Made by a program: the position numbers and the translations under genes | Notes under the pieces: generated by a model | What the model saw: only the letters and a program-made list of their open reading frames with translations | Told to the model about the DNA's origin: nothing | Database searches by the model: none | Part shown: positions 23,854 through 32,209 of the stretch, piece after piece | Layout: every line of letters begins with the position of its first letter | How positions within the stretch are numbered: position 1 is the stretch's first letter | NCBI GenBank assembly: GCA_017551515.1 | Contig: JAFZLK010000011.1 | Span: 1-64,000, forward strand | Reading direction: 5' to 3' | Source: Bacteroidales bacterium | GTDB lineage: Bacteria > Bacteroidota > Bacteroidia > Bacteroidales > ML635J-15 | DNA: 64,000 nucleotides

Positions 23854-26052
23854 ATGAAAAACAAAATATTATTGGCATTAGCCACAACAATCGCATTCGC
23901 GACTTGTCTGCAAGCGCAGATAAGCGGAACAGTCTATGAAATTGTTGACGGAAACAAGCAGACGCTTTTCGGTGCCAACATATACTGGGAAAACAGCAGT
24001 GTTGGTACAATTTCCGACATGAACGGCAATTTCAAAATTAACAAAGTCAATAACACCGACAAACTGATTGTCAGTTTCATAGGCTACAACACCGACACGA
24101 TTGTAATTCCAGAAAAGCGCAAAACTATAGAAGTTACACTCTATGCAGGTGAAATGCTTTCGGAAGTCACCGTGAGCGAGCGACAAGCAGGAACTCGCTA
24201 CTCGCGCATGGAAATCGGCAATGTGCAGGACATTTCTGGCCAGGAACTCTGCAAAGCAGCCTGCTGTAACCTGTCGGAAAGTTTTGAAACAAACGCTTCG
24301 GTAGATGCTGGCAACACCGATGCTGCCACAGGCGCAAAGCAAATCAAACTGCTCGGACTTGCAGGAAAATATGTGCAGTTCCTTACCGAAAACATTCCAA
24401 ACCTCTACGGTCTTTCGCAACCGTACGCACTTGGCTACATTCCAGGTCCGTGGATGACATCGATGCAGATTTCGAAAGGAACTTCCACTGTTATAAACGG
24501 TTACGATGCCGTGACTGGTCAGATAAATGTGGAATACAAAAAGCCCCGTCAGTCCGACAAGTTCTCACTCAACCTGATGGGAAGTTCACACGGCAATGTG
24601 GAAGGCAACATCGATGCTCCGATAAAAGTTAGCGAAAAGGTTAGCACACAGATATTTGCACATGCACAAAACCGCTTTATCCGCATGGACCGCAACCACG
24701 ACAATTTCTACGATTCGCCTAACATCACGCAGTACAACTTTTTCAACCGATGGGACTACTTTGGCAAGCACTTGACAATGAGGTTCGGCATAAAGTACAT
24801 CGACGAAACGCGCAAGAACGGTCAGATAAAGGAAGATTCCACGCACAGCGAGTTGTACAAAATCAAGATTCATTCACAGCGTGGCGAAGCGTTTTTTAAG
24901 TGCGGATATGTTTTCCCCGAAAAGGACTACCAGAGTATTGCCGTGATTACCAACTTCGTAACCCAGCACCAAGACTCGTACTACGGACACAACAACTTCG
25001 ATGCAAGTCAGAACAGTCTCTACGGAAATGTGCTGTGGAAATCGGCATTCGGTGGCAACGAAAAGCACTCATACACCACTGGTATCAGCATGAAATACGA
25101 GAACCTTCACCAAAACCTCAACGACAGCATAATGAACGACTTGGAAGCCGTTCCTGGAGTATTTTTCCAATATACAGGACATTTCGGCAACTTCAATATG
25201 ATTGCTGGCATCAGGGGCGACTACCACAACCAGTACGGATTCCTGTTCACGCCACGACTGAACCTCAAATACAGCATCAACGAGTACCTTACTCTGCGAG
25301 CATCGGCAGGAAGGTCGTTCCGCAAAGCCAACTTGCTGGGCGAAAACTCGTTTCTGCTGGCATCATCACGCAGAATTGTCATTTACGACAACCTCGATAT
25401 GGAAGAGGCATGGAACTACGGTGCTACATTTTCGGCAAACATACCTATTAAAGACAGGCTCATGAACATCAATGTTGAATACTACCACACCGACTTCGTG
25501 AAGCAGATTGTTGCCGATTTCGAAACGCCCAAAGTCGTTGAATTCTACAACTTGCAAGGCAAATCATTCTCCAACACCTACCAGATTGAAGTGTCGTGCG
25601 AAGTACTTCACGGATGGGACATTACAGGTGCGTTCCGCTACAACGATGTAAAACAGACGATAGACGATGTGCTTGTCGAATCACCATTGATGAGCCGTTT
25701 CAAAGGCTTGCTAACAACTTCGTACCGCACAAAGTTGGAGAAATGGCAGTTCGACTTCACCGCACAGTTCAACGGACCGGGAAGAATACCATCCACCGCT
25801 GCCAATCCAGAAGAGTTCCGCCGCGACGACAAGTTCAAGGCATACAACATCTTCAATGCGCAGATTACCAAGTTTTTCAAGCGTTGGAGCATATATGTAG
25901 GCGTTGAGAACATTTTCAACTTCACACAGAAAGACCCGATTATCGCAGTCAGCGACCCGTTTGGCGACTACTTCGACTCTTCACTCATCTGGGGACCGAT
26001 TGACGGACGCAAATTTTATTTAGGTATAAGGTTTGCTATCGACAAGGATTAG
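23854..26052 (+). CDS. TonB-dependent outer membrane receptor, probable metal transport
   Basis: A 732-residue receptor: signal peptide, a carboxypeptidase-like regulatory domain (ISGTVYEIVDGN ... VSFIGYNTDTIVIP) at 25-110, a plug domain at about 115-230 and a C-terminal 22-strand-type barrel ending GRKFYLGIRF. The plug contains LCKAACCNLSESFETNASVD, a Cys-bearing version seen in receptors next to copper/heavy-metal genes. Neighbours (His-rich protein upstream, HMA protein downstream) support a metal role. No TonB box is evident to me, and the substrate is inferred. Confidence 0.85.
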   Translation: MKNKILLALATTIAFATCLQAQISGTVYEIVDGNKQTLFGANIYWENSSVGTISDMNGNFKINKVNNTDKLIVSFIGYNTDTIVIPEKRKTIEVTLYAGEMLSEVTVSERQAGTRYSRMEIGNVQDISGQELCKAACCNLSESFETNASVDAGNTDAATGAKQIKLLGLAGKYVQFLTENIPNLYGLSQPYALGYIPGPWMTSMQISKGTSTVINGYDAVTGQINVEYKKPRQSDKFSLNLMGSSHGNVEGNIDAPIKVSEKVSTQIFAHAQNRFIRMDRNHDNFYDSPNITQYNFFNRWDYFGKHLTMRFGIKYIDETRKNGQIKEDSTHSELYKIKIHSQRGEAFFKCGYVFPEKDYQSIAVITNFVTQHQDSYYGHNNFDASQNSLYGNVLWKSAFGGNEKHSYTTGISMKYENLHQNLNDSIMNDLEAVPGVFFQYTGHFGNFNMIAGIRGDYHNQYGFLFTPRLNLKYSINEYLTLRASAGRSFRKANLLGENSFLLASSRRIVIYDNLDMEEAWNYGATFSANIPIKDRLMNINVEYYHTDFVKQIVADFETPKVVEFYNLQGKSFSNTYQIEVSCEVLHGWDITGAFRYNDVKQTIDDVLVESPLMSRFKGLLTTSYRTKLEKWQFDFTAQFNGPGRIPSTAANPEEFRRDDKFKAYNIFNAQITKFFKRWSIYVGVENIFNFTQKDPIIAVSDPFGDYFDSSLIWGPIDGRKFYLGIRFAIDKD

Positions 26053-26068
26053 GAATAGAATACATATC

Positions 26069-26184
26069 GGAAAAGTGTAGTTTTTCAACCTTATTTTTTA
26101 TGGAAAAGTGTAGTTTTTGAGACTAAAAAATTATGGAAAAGTGTAGTTTTTTCTTTGCAATTTATATGGAAAAGTGTATATTTG
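26069..26184 (+). repeat. 33-bp-period array upstream of ATPase locus B
   Basis: Four copies of GGAAAAGTGTA start at 26069, 26102, 26135 and 26168, an exact 33-bp period. The first three continue as GTTTTT; the last reads GGAAAAGTGTATATTTG and so supplies the -7 promoter box of the ATPase gene. The core and the period are the same as in the arrays at locus A. Confidence 0.85.
26154..26184 (+). promoter_or_regulatory. Promoter of ATPase gene B, overlapping the array
   Basis: TTTG at 26154-26157, 19 bp spacer, TATATTTG at 26177-26184. Repeat copy 3 ends two bases upstream of the -33 element and copy 4 covers the spacer and -7 box, so the array looks like an operator. The predicted start near 26191 excludes an upstream GTG (26174) as translation start. 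Confidence 0.75.
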
Positions 26185-26209
26185 CAGCGATAAAAAATAT
26201 TATAACAAT

Positions 26210-27556
26210 ATGTTTTTCAGAAAAATAACTAACACAATAGAATCATTCCTAAAAAGCAACCAAAAGAAGGTACTTATTATTGATGGTGCAAGACAGGTTG
26301 GAAAAACTTTTATCATTCGTCACATTGGGAAGAATCTATTTAAAAATTATGTGGAAGTAAACCTTCTTGAGGATTCGGTGGATAAGCGCGTATTTGCCAA
26401 TGTCAGGTCGGTTGAAGATTTTTATTTTCAACTGAGTATGTTTGCTGGTTCAAAATTGAAGTCGAAGGACAACACATTGGTTTTTCTTGATGAGATACAA
26501 GCATATCCGCATTTGCTAACCCTCTTGAAATTCATCAGTCAGGACAATAAGTTTACATACATTGCAAGCGGTTCTCTTCTCGGTGTTACCCTTGCAAGGA
26601 CTTCATCTATTCCGATGGGCAGCATTGAGGTTTTGCACATGTACCCGATGGACTTTGAGGAGTTTCTGCTTGCAAATGGGTTTGGCGAGTTTGCAATTGA
26701 TATGCTTCGCTCAAAATTCCAAAACAACGAAAGCCTTGACGAAGCAACGCACGAGAAAATGATGGATTTATTCCGTAAATACTTGATTGTAGGTGGATTG
26801 CCCGATGCTGTAAAAGCATTTGTAAACAAGAGAAATGTAGTTTTGGTAAGGAATGTACAAAGTCTGACGCACGAATACTACGCATCTGACGCTTCAAAAT
26901 ATGGCACAGAAAACAAATTGAAAATAAGACGAATATACGATATGGTTCCATCAACCTTGGAAAACAAGAAAAAGCGTATCGTTGTAAAGGATGTCGAGGA
27001 CAAGAAAGGCAAGCGTTTTTCCGACTACGAAGACGAATTTGAGTATCTTATTTCGGCTGGAATAACATTGGATGTCAAGGCTATTTCCAGGCCACAATTT
27101 CCTCTTATTGAATCAAGCCACAAGAACCTGTTGAAACTGTATCTCAATGATGTCGGCATACTTACGGGAATACTATACGACACCAACATTCGCTCAATAC
27201 TTGACGATGTACGAAGCATAAACCTAGGAACTGTGTATGAATCTGTTGTTGCACAGGAACTAAAAGCACACGGATACAACTTATTCTATTACGACAATAA
27301 GAAAAATGGCGAAGTTGACTTCCTAATTGACGACTACGACAGCCTTTCTGTGTTGCCAATCGAGGTGAAGTCAGGAAAGGATTACACAGAACATTCCGCA
27401 CTGAACCATTTTCTTTCGAATCCCAAATATGCAATAGACAAGGCATTTGTATTTTCAAACACGCGGGAAATATCTTTCAAAGGAAAAATCACATATCTTC
27501 CAATATATTATGTAATGTTTATAAACGCCAAGCCAAACAGAGAAATATTGCTTTAA
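26210..27556 (+). CDS. Orphan AAA ATPase with DUF4143 domain (locus B)
   Basis: A 448-residue protein of the same family as the gene at 2841-4181. Walker A GARQVGKT is at 26-33, Walker B VFLDEIQ at 91-97, then ASGSLLG. The C-terminal endonuclease-like fold has GEVDFLIDD and PIEVKSG (Glu385-x-Lys387). The sequence is diverged from copy A across the middle, so this is not a recent duplication. It lies between the TonB receptor and HMA genes and splits an apparent metal operon. Start ATG 26210 agrees with the promoter. Confidence 0.87.
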   Translation: MFFRKITNTIESFLKSNQKKVLIIDGARQVGKTFIIRHIGKNLFKNYVEVNLLEDSVDKRVFANVRSVEDFYFQLSMFAGSKLKSKDNTLVFLDEIQAYPHLLTLLKFISQDNKFTYIASGSLLGVTLARTSSIPMGSIEVLHMYPMDFEEFLLANGFGEFAIDMLRSKFQNNESLDEATHEKMMDLFRKYLIVGGLPDAVKAFVNKRNVVLVRNVQSLTHEYYASDASKYGTENKLKIRRIYDMVPSTLENKKKRIVVKDVEDKKGKRFSDYEDEFEYLISAGITLDVKAISRPQFPLIESSHKNLLKLYLNDVGILTGILYDTNIRSILDDVRSINLGTVYESVVAQELKAHGYNLFYYDNKKNGEVDFLIDDYDSLSVLPIEVKSGKDYTEHSALNHFLSNPKYAIDKAFVFSNTREISFKGKITYLPIYYVMFINAKPNREILL

Positions 27557-27671
27557 AGTGTTGGCGCAATTTTTGTCATTGAATAAAAATCATGAAAAAA
27601 AACATTAACAAACTAAAAACACATTCGTATCGCAATTTAAATTAATTTTGTAACTCATAAATTTTAAGACA

Positions 27672-28178
27672 ATGAAAAAGAACATTTTAATTTTAGTATT
27701 GGCATTGTTGCTCGGAATAGGCAACGCATTTGCACAGGAACAGAAGGTAGCAAAGCAGAACGAAAAGATTTCGGAAGTCATTTTGTCAACCGAAATGCAC
27801 TGCCAGAATTGCGCCGACAAGGTTGCTAAGCAGTTGGCATACACCAAGGGTGTTATCGATGTGCAGGCAAATCACGAAAAGAACGCCGTGTATATCAAAT
27901 ACCGTAACGACCGCACCGACACCGAAAAGTTGATTGCATCGCTCAAGGAAATCGGCTATGACGCAAAAGTTTTCAACGCTGGACACCAGTGCCCACACGC
28001 AAAGAATGGCGCTTGCTGCGGTAATCACGCTGGATGCAACCACGCACAAGAAGCACAAAAATCTTCAGGATGCAATGGAAATCATTCAGGTTGCAACCAT
28101 GGACAGGAAGCACAGAAAGCTTCTGGATGCAACGGCAACCATACCGAATGCCAGCACAAGCACGAAGAAAAGAAATAA
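27672..28178 (+). CDS. Secreted HMA-domain metal-binding protein with Cys/His repeats
   Basis: A 168-residue protein: signal peptide (MKKNILILVLALLLGIGNAFA), an HMA domain at about 35-105 with the metal site MHCQNCADK, and a C-terminal tail of three imperfect ~18-residue repeats (CxGNHxGCNHxQEAQKxSG), rich in Cys and His. HMA domains bind Cu(I) or similar soft metals; a signal peptide puts this one outside the cytoplasm. A -7 box TAATTTTG is at 27643-27650 and a terminator follows at 28187-28219. Confidence 0.85.
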   Translation: MKKNILILVLALLLGIGNAFAQEQKVAKQNEKISEVILSTEMHCQNCADKVAKQLAYTKGVIDVQANHEKNAVYIKYRNDRTDTEKLIASLKEIGYDAKVFNAGHQCPHAKNGACCGNHAGCNHAQEAQKSSGCNGNHSGCNHGQEAQKASGCNGNHTECQHKHEEKK

Positions 28179-28186
28179 CAAAACAT

Positions 28187-28219
28187 AAAAATGCGGGTGA
28201 TTTCATCCGCATTTTTTTT
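28187..28219 (+). terminator. Terminator of the HMA gene
   Basis: AATGCGG-G-TGA-TT-TCA-T-CCGCATT stem followed by eight T. It ends only three bases before the ATG of the next gene. Confidence 0.75.
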
Positions 28220-28222
28220 CAA

Positions 28223-28585
28223 ATGAAAGCAACCTTTAGAATATTATCGCTTTGCCTTACACTTCTGATTCTCACCAGAAGCGCATCGCTGTATGCATTC
28301 TACACAAACGAAGATGCATTCGCGAGCAAAAAGCAAAAAGCGGAACTGCTGGTTGCACAAAATGATAACTTTACCCTTGTCATCTCCGACAGGACTAAAG
28401 TCATCGACAACAGTCAGCCACAGAAAAACAAAATTTTCTATTCGGGCATCGATACTAAATGCCTGATTGAAAAAGAATCCACACAAACACAAAATGCAAA
28501 ATCAGCAATTTTCCTCACTACCACAGAGAACAAGCTGATTTTCAAGGAGCATTTCCTAACATTTCCATTTCATAATTTTTACTGA
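28223..28585 (+). CDS. Small unknown exported protein
   Basis: 120 residues with a hydrophobic N-terminus (MKATFRILSLCLTLLILTRSASLYA) that looks like a signal peptide; the mature part has one Cys and an aromatic end (FLTFPFHNFY). No family recognised. The start codon directly follows the T-run of the preceding terminator, so expression would depend on read-through; this lowers confidence, though the signal peptide and the length argue for a real gene. Confidence 0.5.
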   Translation: MKATFRILSLCLTLLILTRSASLYAFYTNEDAFASKKQKAELLVAQNDNFTLVISDRTKVIDNSQPQKNKIFYSGIDTKCLIEKESTQTQNAKSAIFLTTTENKLIFKEHFLTFPFHNFY

Positions 28586-28636
28586 TAAGTAAAAGACAAT
28601 AGTCGCACCCTTCGACAGGCTCAGGAAGCGCTTTGA

Positions 28637-28661
28637 GTCATGCTGAACTTGTTTCAGCATC
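28637..28661. repeat. CTGAACTTGTTTCAG dispersed palindrome
   Basis: Second copy of the 25-bp unit, here preceded by CCTTCGACAGGCTCAGG, another inverted repeat (28609-28625). Confidence 0.65.
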
Positions 28662-28706
28662 TGGTCTATATTTTTCATTAATCAATTAATATAAAAACAA
28701 TTAGAA

Positions 28707-29159
28707 ATGGACAGCAATATAATTTTAGGAATCGTAATAACGATAGTAGTAATTATCCCAGTAGTGATTTTAGCGACCTCGGGAAAAAGAAAGCACAAGA
28801 TAGCAATACGCAAGTTCACAAAATTCGCGACAGCCAACGAACTTGTAATCAATGAATTTGACAGTTGTGACTTGGGAATCATCGGCATCGACAGCAATGC
28901 CAAGAAACTTGCATACATGCAAAAAGGCAAGGACTGCATCATCATTGACCTGCACGATGCAAAAAGTTGCAACAGCCGCACCTCGCCAAAAACAATCAAC
29001 GGCGAATCAATCGACAAATTAATCATAGACATCGAGTTGAAGGAAGGCAACGGCACAAAGTTCCTCCCGCTTTTCACATCGGAAAACAAGCTTGCATTGG
29101 ACAACGAGCAGAACATAACCGAAAAATGGCGCAAAATCATCGCATCAAATCTAGCGTAA
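28707..29159 (+). CDS. Unknown protein with one N-terminal membrane helix
   Basis: 150 residues: a single membrane segment at about 5-25 (IILGIVITIVVIIPVVILATS), a basic KRKHK stop-transfer patch and a cytoplasmic ~120-residue domain with alternating strands (LGIIGIDSNAKKLAYM, CIIIDLHDAKSC). The domain is reminiscent of PH-like small bacterial membrane-anchored proteins, but I cannot assign a family. It has its own terminator downstream. Confidence 0.65.
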   Translation: MDSNIILGIVITIVVIIPVVILATSGKRKHKIAIRKFTKFATANELVINEFDSCDLGIIGIDSNAKKLAYMQKGKDCIIIDLHDAKSCNSRTSPKTINGESIDKLIIDIELKEGNGTKFLPLFTSENKLALDNEQNITEKWRKIIASNLA

Positions 29160-29172
29160 GCAAAACAAAACG

Positions 29173-29200
29173 AAGAGCGGACATTTGTTCGCTCTTTTTT
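29173..29200 (+). terminator. Terminator
   Basis: AAGAGCG pairs with CGCTCTT around a 10-base loop, followed by a T-run. A -7 box for the next gene (TACCTTTG) follows at 29223-29230. Confidence 0.7.
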
Positions 29201-29244
29201 ATTCCATATCGCAAAAAAGCATTACCTTTGGCAAAATTTACAAA

Positions 29245-29730
29245 ATGCGCAAGCATCTAATAACATATATGATTCTACTTGGACTTGCATCGACAATAAT
29301 GCCATCATGCAAGCAAGAGGAAGAATATCCAGACGAGCCGACCGTGAGTTTCAAGGAATTTACCTTTGCCGACACCGTATTGTTAGGCAACACCGTAAAG
29401 CGCGGAACACTCACCTTCTCGTTCACCGATGGAGACGGCGACATTGGCTTCGACACAGTACAACCAAGGCAAAATACCATATTCATGACCAAGCACAAAA
29501 TGAAAGACAATGTGCTTACGCAAATGGATTTGCTTGTCGACCTCGACTACTTTGTAGAACGCATATACGACGATGACAAAAAACACGCAATTAGCGGAGA
29601 CATCAAAATCGAAGACCTCAACGAATACGCCATGTCGTTCGGCGATACTATAATGTACAAGTTCTACATCGTTGACCGCGCAGGCAACCACAGCAACACC
29701 GACAGCACAGGGCTGATAATAGTCAAGTAA
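29245..29730 (+). CDS. Unknown lipoprotein
   Basis: 161 residues with a lipobox signal (MRKHLITYMILLGLASTIMPSC). The mature part is a beta-rich domain with FTDGDGDIGFDT, a calcium-binding-like Asp/Gly loop common in Bacteroidota outer-surface lipoproteins, and ends KFYIVDRAGNHSNTDSTGLIIV. ATG 29245 sits 14 bases after the -7 box. It precedes the AlaX gene by 17 bp. Confidence 0.75.
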   Translation: MRKHLITYMILLGLASTIMPSCKQEEEYPDEPTVSFKEFTFADTVLLGNTVKRGTLTFSFTDGDGDIGFDTVQPRQNTIFMTKHKMKDNVLTQMDLLVDLDYFVERIYDDDKKHAISGDIKIEDLNEYAMSFGDTIMYKFYIVDRAGNHSNTDSTGLIIVK

Positions 29731-29747
29731 GAATTCAATATTTTTAT

Positions 29748-30224
29748 ATGGAAGAACCCACACTCAACGCACACAACAAGGACGAATTTCCGCCAGCACA
29801 TACCGCCGAGCACATTCTAAACCAGACAATGGTGCGCACCTTCGGCTGCGCACGTTCGCGCATAAACCACATCGAACGCAAGAAAAGCAAGTGCAACTAC
29901 GACCTCAACTTCTGTCCCACCGAAGAGCAGATTCGTGCCGTGGAAGCCAAGGTGAACGAAATTATCTCGCAGGACTTGCCTGTGGTTACAAAATTCGTCT
30001 CACGCAATGAACTTCCACCGTCAATCGACATAAGCCGTCTGCCCAACGATGCCAGCGAAACACTTCGCCTTGTATATGTGGGCGACTACGACGTGTGCCC
30101 CTGCCTTGGCAACCATGTGAAAAGCACCGCTGAAATCGGTAGCTTCCGCATAACAAGCACTAGCTACAACGAAGGCATTTTTAGAATAGTATTCCGCGTT
30201 TCACCAGCAAATATGGAGGAATAA
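29748..30224 (+). CDS. AlaX-like alanyl-tRNA editing protein
   Basis: A 158-residue free-standing tRNA_SAD domain, homologous to the editing domain of alanyl-tRNA synthetase. The zinc ligands are visible as HTAEHIL (about 18-22) and CPCLGNHV (about 120-126). Such proteins hydrolyse Ser- or Gly-tRNA(Ala). The gene lies 2 kb from alaS, on the same strand but separated by the M23 gene. The methyltransferase gene starts two bases after its stop. Confidence 0.82.
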   Translation: MEEPTLNAHNKDEFPPAHTAEHILNQTMVRTFGCARSRINHIERKKSKCNYDLNFCPTEEQIRAVEAKVNEIISQDLPVVTKFVSRNELPPSIDISRLPNDASETLRLVYVGDYDVCPCLGNHVKSTAEIGSFRITSTSYNEGIFRIVFRVSPANMEE

Positions 30225-30226
30225 CA

Positions 30227-30952
30227 ATGAAAAACAACACCGAGGAACATGCCGACGTTTTCGGACTTTGCCTTAAGGCCTACCAAGAAGGCGACAAGAA
30301 AGCAAAAATCACCGTCCGCACCGACATTGCCGAAACCGACTATTTGCCCGCCGACTACCTTTTCCGAGGATTCGACGAAATGCCCGAACACGAAAAAGCA
30401 GCCCTGCTCGAAACCAAAGGCAAAGTGCTTGACATTGGTGCCTGCGCCGGATCGCACTCGCTATACCTGCAAGACAAAGGCTTCGATGTAACCGCCCTCG
30501 ACATTTCGGAGGGCTGTTGCGAAGTAATGCAAAAACGAGGAATAAAAAAGGTTGTGTGCAAAAACATTTTCGACTACAACGAACAGAAGTTCGACACCAT
30601 CTTCCTGCTAATGAACGGCATAGGCATGGCTGGCACCTTGCCCGAACTGCCACGACTTCTCTCCCACCTGAAATCGCTACTAAACGATGGCGGACAAATT
30701 GTCTTCGATTCATCCGACTTGCAGTACCTATATTTGGAAGACGACGGCTCGATGAATATTCCACTTGGCGGTCGCTACTACGGCGAACTCGTGTACGACA
30801 TTTCATTCCACAGACAGCGCTCAGGCAAATTCAACTGGTTCTTTGCCGACCCGTATTCCGTTGAGGATTACGCCGCACAATGCGGTTTGAAAATGGAATT
30901 CATTCGCGCTGGCGAACACTACGACTATTCAGCAAGGCTGACGGTAGAATAA
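30227..30952 (+). CDS. Class I SAM-dependent methyltransferase
   Basis: 241 residues. Motif I is VLDIGACAGSHSLYLQ at about 65-80 and motif II DVTALDIS; FDTIFLLMNGIGMAGTLPELPRLLSHL covers the post-motif region. Substrate unknown. It is coupled to the AlaX-like gene. Confidence 0.82.
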   Translation: MKNNTEEHADVFGLCLKAYQEGDKKAKITVRTDIAETDYLPADYLFRGFDEMPEHEKAALLETKGKVLDIGACAGSHSLYLQDKGFDVTALDISEGCCEVMQKRGIKKVVCKNIFDYNEQKFDTIFLLMNGIGMAGTLPELPRLLSHLKSLLNDGGQIVFDSSDLQYLYLEDDGSMNIPLGGRYYGELVYDISFHRQRSGKFNWFFADPYSVEDYAAQCGLKMEFIRAGEHYDYSARLTVE

Positions 30953-31110
30953 GCTGAAAGGCGAAAAGGCTGACAGGCTTGAAGGCCAAAAGCCTAACAG
31001 TCTAACTGTCCAAAAGGCTAAAAGAAGAAAAGACTAAAAGGCTGAAAGGCTAAAAGTTCCAAAGCCGTCTTCAAGACTTTAAGACTTTGAGACTTCAAGC
31101 CCAGAACTTG
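30953..31110. repeat. AGGCTGAAAGGCTAAAAG repeat region
   Basis: Gene-free stretch of repeated words AAGGCTGAAAGGC/AAAAGGCTAAAAG with inverted partners (GACTTTAAGACTTTGAGACTT), able to form long imperfect hairpins between the convergent methyltransferase and M23 genes. A close relative, including AAGCCGTCTTCAAG, occurs at 44168-44247. Confidence 0.65.
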
Positions 31111-31116
31111 CGAAGC

Positions 31117-32094
31117 CTAATCAAACGACACTCCTGTGTAGTTCGCAGCCTCAATCATTGCTCTATATTCGTCTGCAGTAGGAGTAATCATATATCGAAG
31201 CGGATTTACCTGCTTGCCATAGATAAGCACCTCATAATGCAAGTGCGGACCTGTTGACATACCTGTACTTCCAACCTTGCCAATAAGTTCTCCTCGTTTT
31301 ACATACTGACCTTTCTTTACAAGAATCTTGCTCAAGTGAGCATATCTCGACGAAAGTCCGTCAACCTTATGGTCGATTTCAACCATATTGCCATACCCGT
31401 TATTGTTGCCATCTGCGGTAACTACAACGCCATCACCAGCGGCATAAACTGGCGTACCTGCAGAGGCATTCATGTCGATACCAGTGTGCATACGCAAGAA
31501 ATGAAGCACTGGGTGCATACGGTAACCAAAATACGAACCTATACTAGTCAAGTCTCCTGGACGAATAGGCTGGAATACAGGCAATGAAGAACTTACCTTT
31601 TCGCGGTGCTTTATTTCGTCCAATATTGTAATGTACGACATGCTTTGCACATTCATCTTCGACTCAATGCGGTCAAGTTTCTTGGCTACACTTTTTACAA
31701 GGTCTGAAGTTTCATAGCCATCGTATTTTGAATAAGCATCTGAACCTCCAGTACCAGCATTGCGAATTGTGCAAGGTATGGAATCTTGTTCGAAAATAGA
31801 GCGGTAGATATAGTTGTCGCGTTTCGCCATTTCGTTCAGAAGACTGTCGCTCTGTTCCAAACGGCGGCTCATCTCCTTGAAATTCTTCTCCAGATACTCG
31901 TTTTCGGAACGTAAATATCGCTCTTCGGGAGATTCAAAAACAACTATATACAGGAACATTATAACTGCACCAAATATCAAAGATGAAATCGTGTACGGAA
32001 TCATTCTCACAAGGAACTTCTTGAAACTGAATTTCACCTCCTCGTACTGCAACGACTCGCGGTTGAACTTGTATTTTTTCTTAAACAATTTCAT
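31117..32094 (-). CDS. M23 family (LytM-type) peptidoglycan endopeptidase
   Basis: 325 residues: short cytoplasmic N-terminus, one membrane helix at about 30-55 (MIPYTISSLIFGAVIMFLYIVVF), a coiled-coil (about 60-95) and a C-terminal peptidase_M23 domain. Zinc and catalytic residues are present: HTGID in LRMHTGIDMN, RYAHL and HLHYEV. It is anchored in the inner membrane and would cut cell-wall cross-links. ATG 32094 suits the promoter at 32135-32128. It is divergent from alaS. Confidence 0.88.
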   Translation of the reverse strand: MKLFKKKYKFNRESLQYEEVKFSFKKFLVRMIPYTISSLIFGAVIMFLYIVVFESPEERYLRSENEYLEKNFKEMSRRLEQSDSLLNEMAKRDNYIYRSIFEQDSIPCTIRNAGTGGSDAYSKYDGYETSDLVKSVAKKLDRIESKMNVQSMSYITILDEIKHREKVSSSLPVFQPIRPGDLTSIGSYFGYRMHPVLHFLRMHTGIDMNASAGTPVYAAGDGVVVTADGNNNGYGNMVEIDHKVDGLSSRYAHLSKILVKKGQYVKRGELIGKVGSTGMSTGPHLHYEVLIYGKQVNPLRYMITPTADEYRAMIEAANYTGVSFD

Positions 32095-32127
32095 CTTTTG
32101 ATGATGAGTTTTTAACAAAAAACGGTG

Positions 32128-32154
32128 CAAAGTTAATAATATTATCTAATTTTG
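32128..32154. promoter_or_regulatory. Divergent promoter pair for M23 gene and alaS
   Basis: Two -7 boxes lie back to back: TAACTTTG on the minus strand (32135-32128) for the M23 gene and TAATTTTG on the plus strand (32147-32154) for alaS. Confidence 0.55.
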
Positions 32155-32209
32155 CAAAATTTTTGAAACATAACATAAATTTAACATTGATTATCAATTC
32201 ATTAACAAA

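Noticed and set aside
26174..26209. GTG start for ATPase B giving 12 extra residues
   Set aside because: The GTG lies in the last repeat copy, upstream of the predicted transcription start; ATG 26210 begins the conserved MFFRKI sequence.
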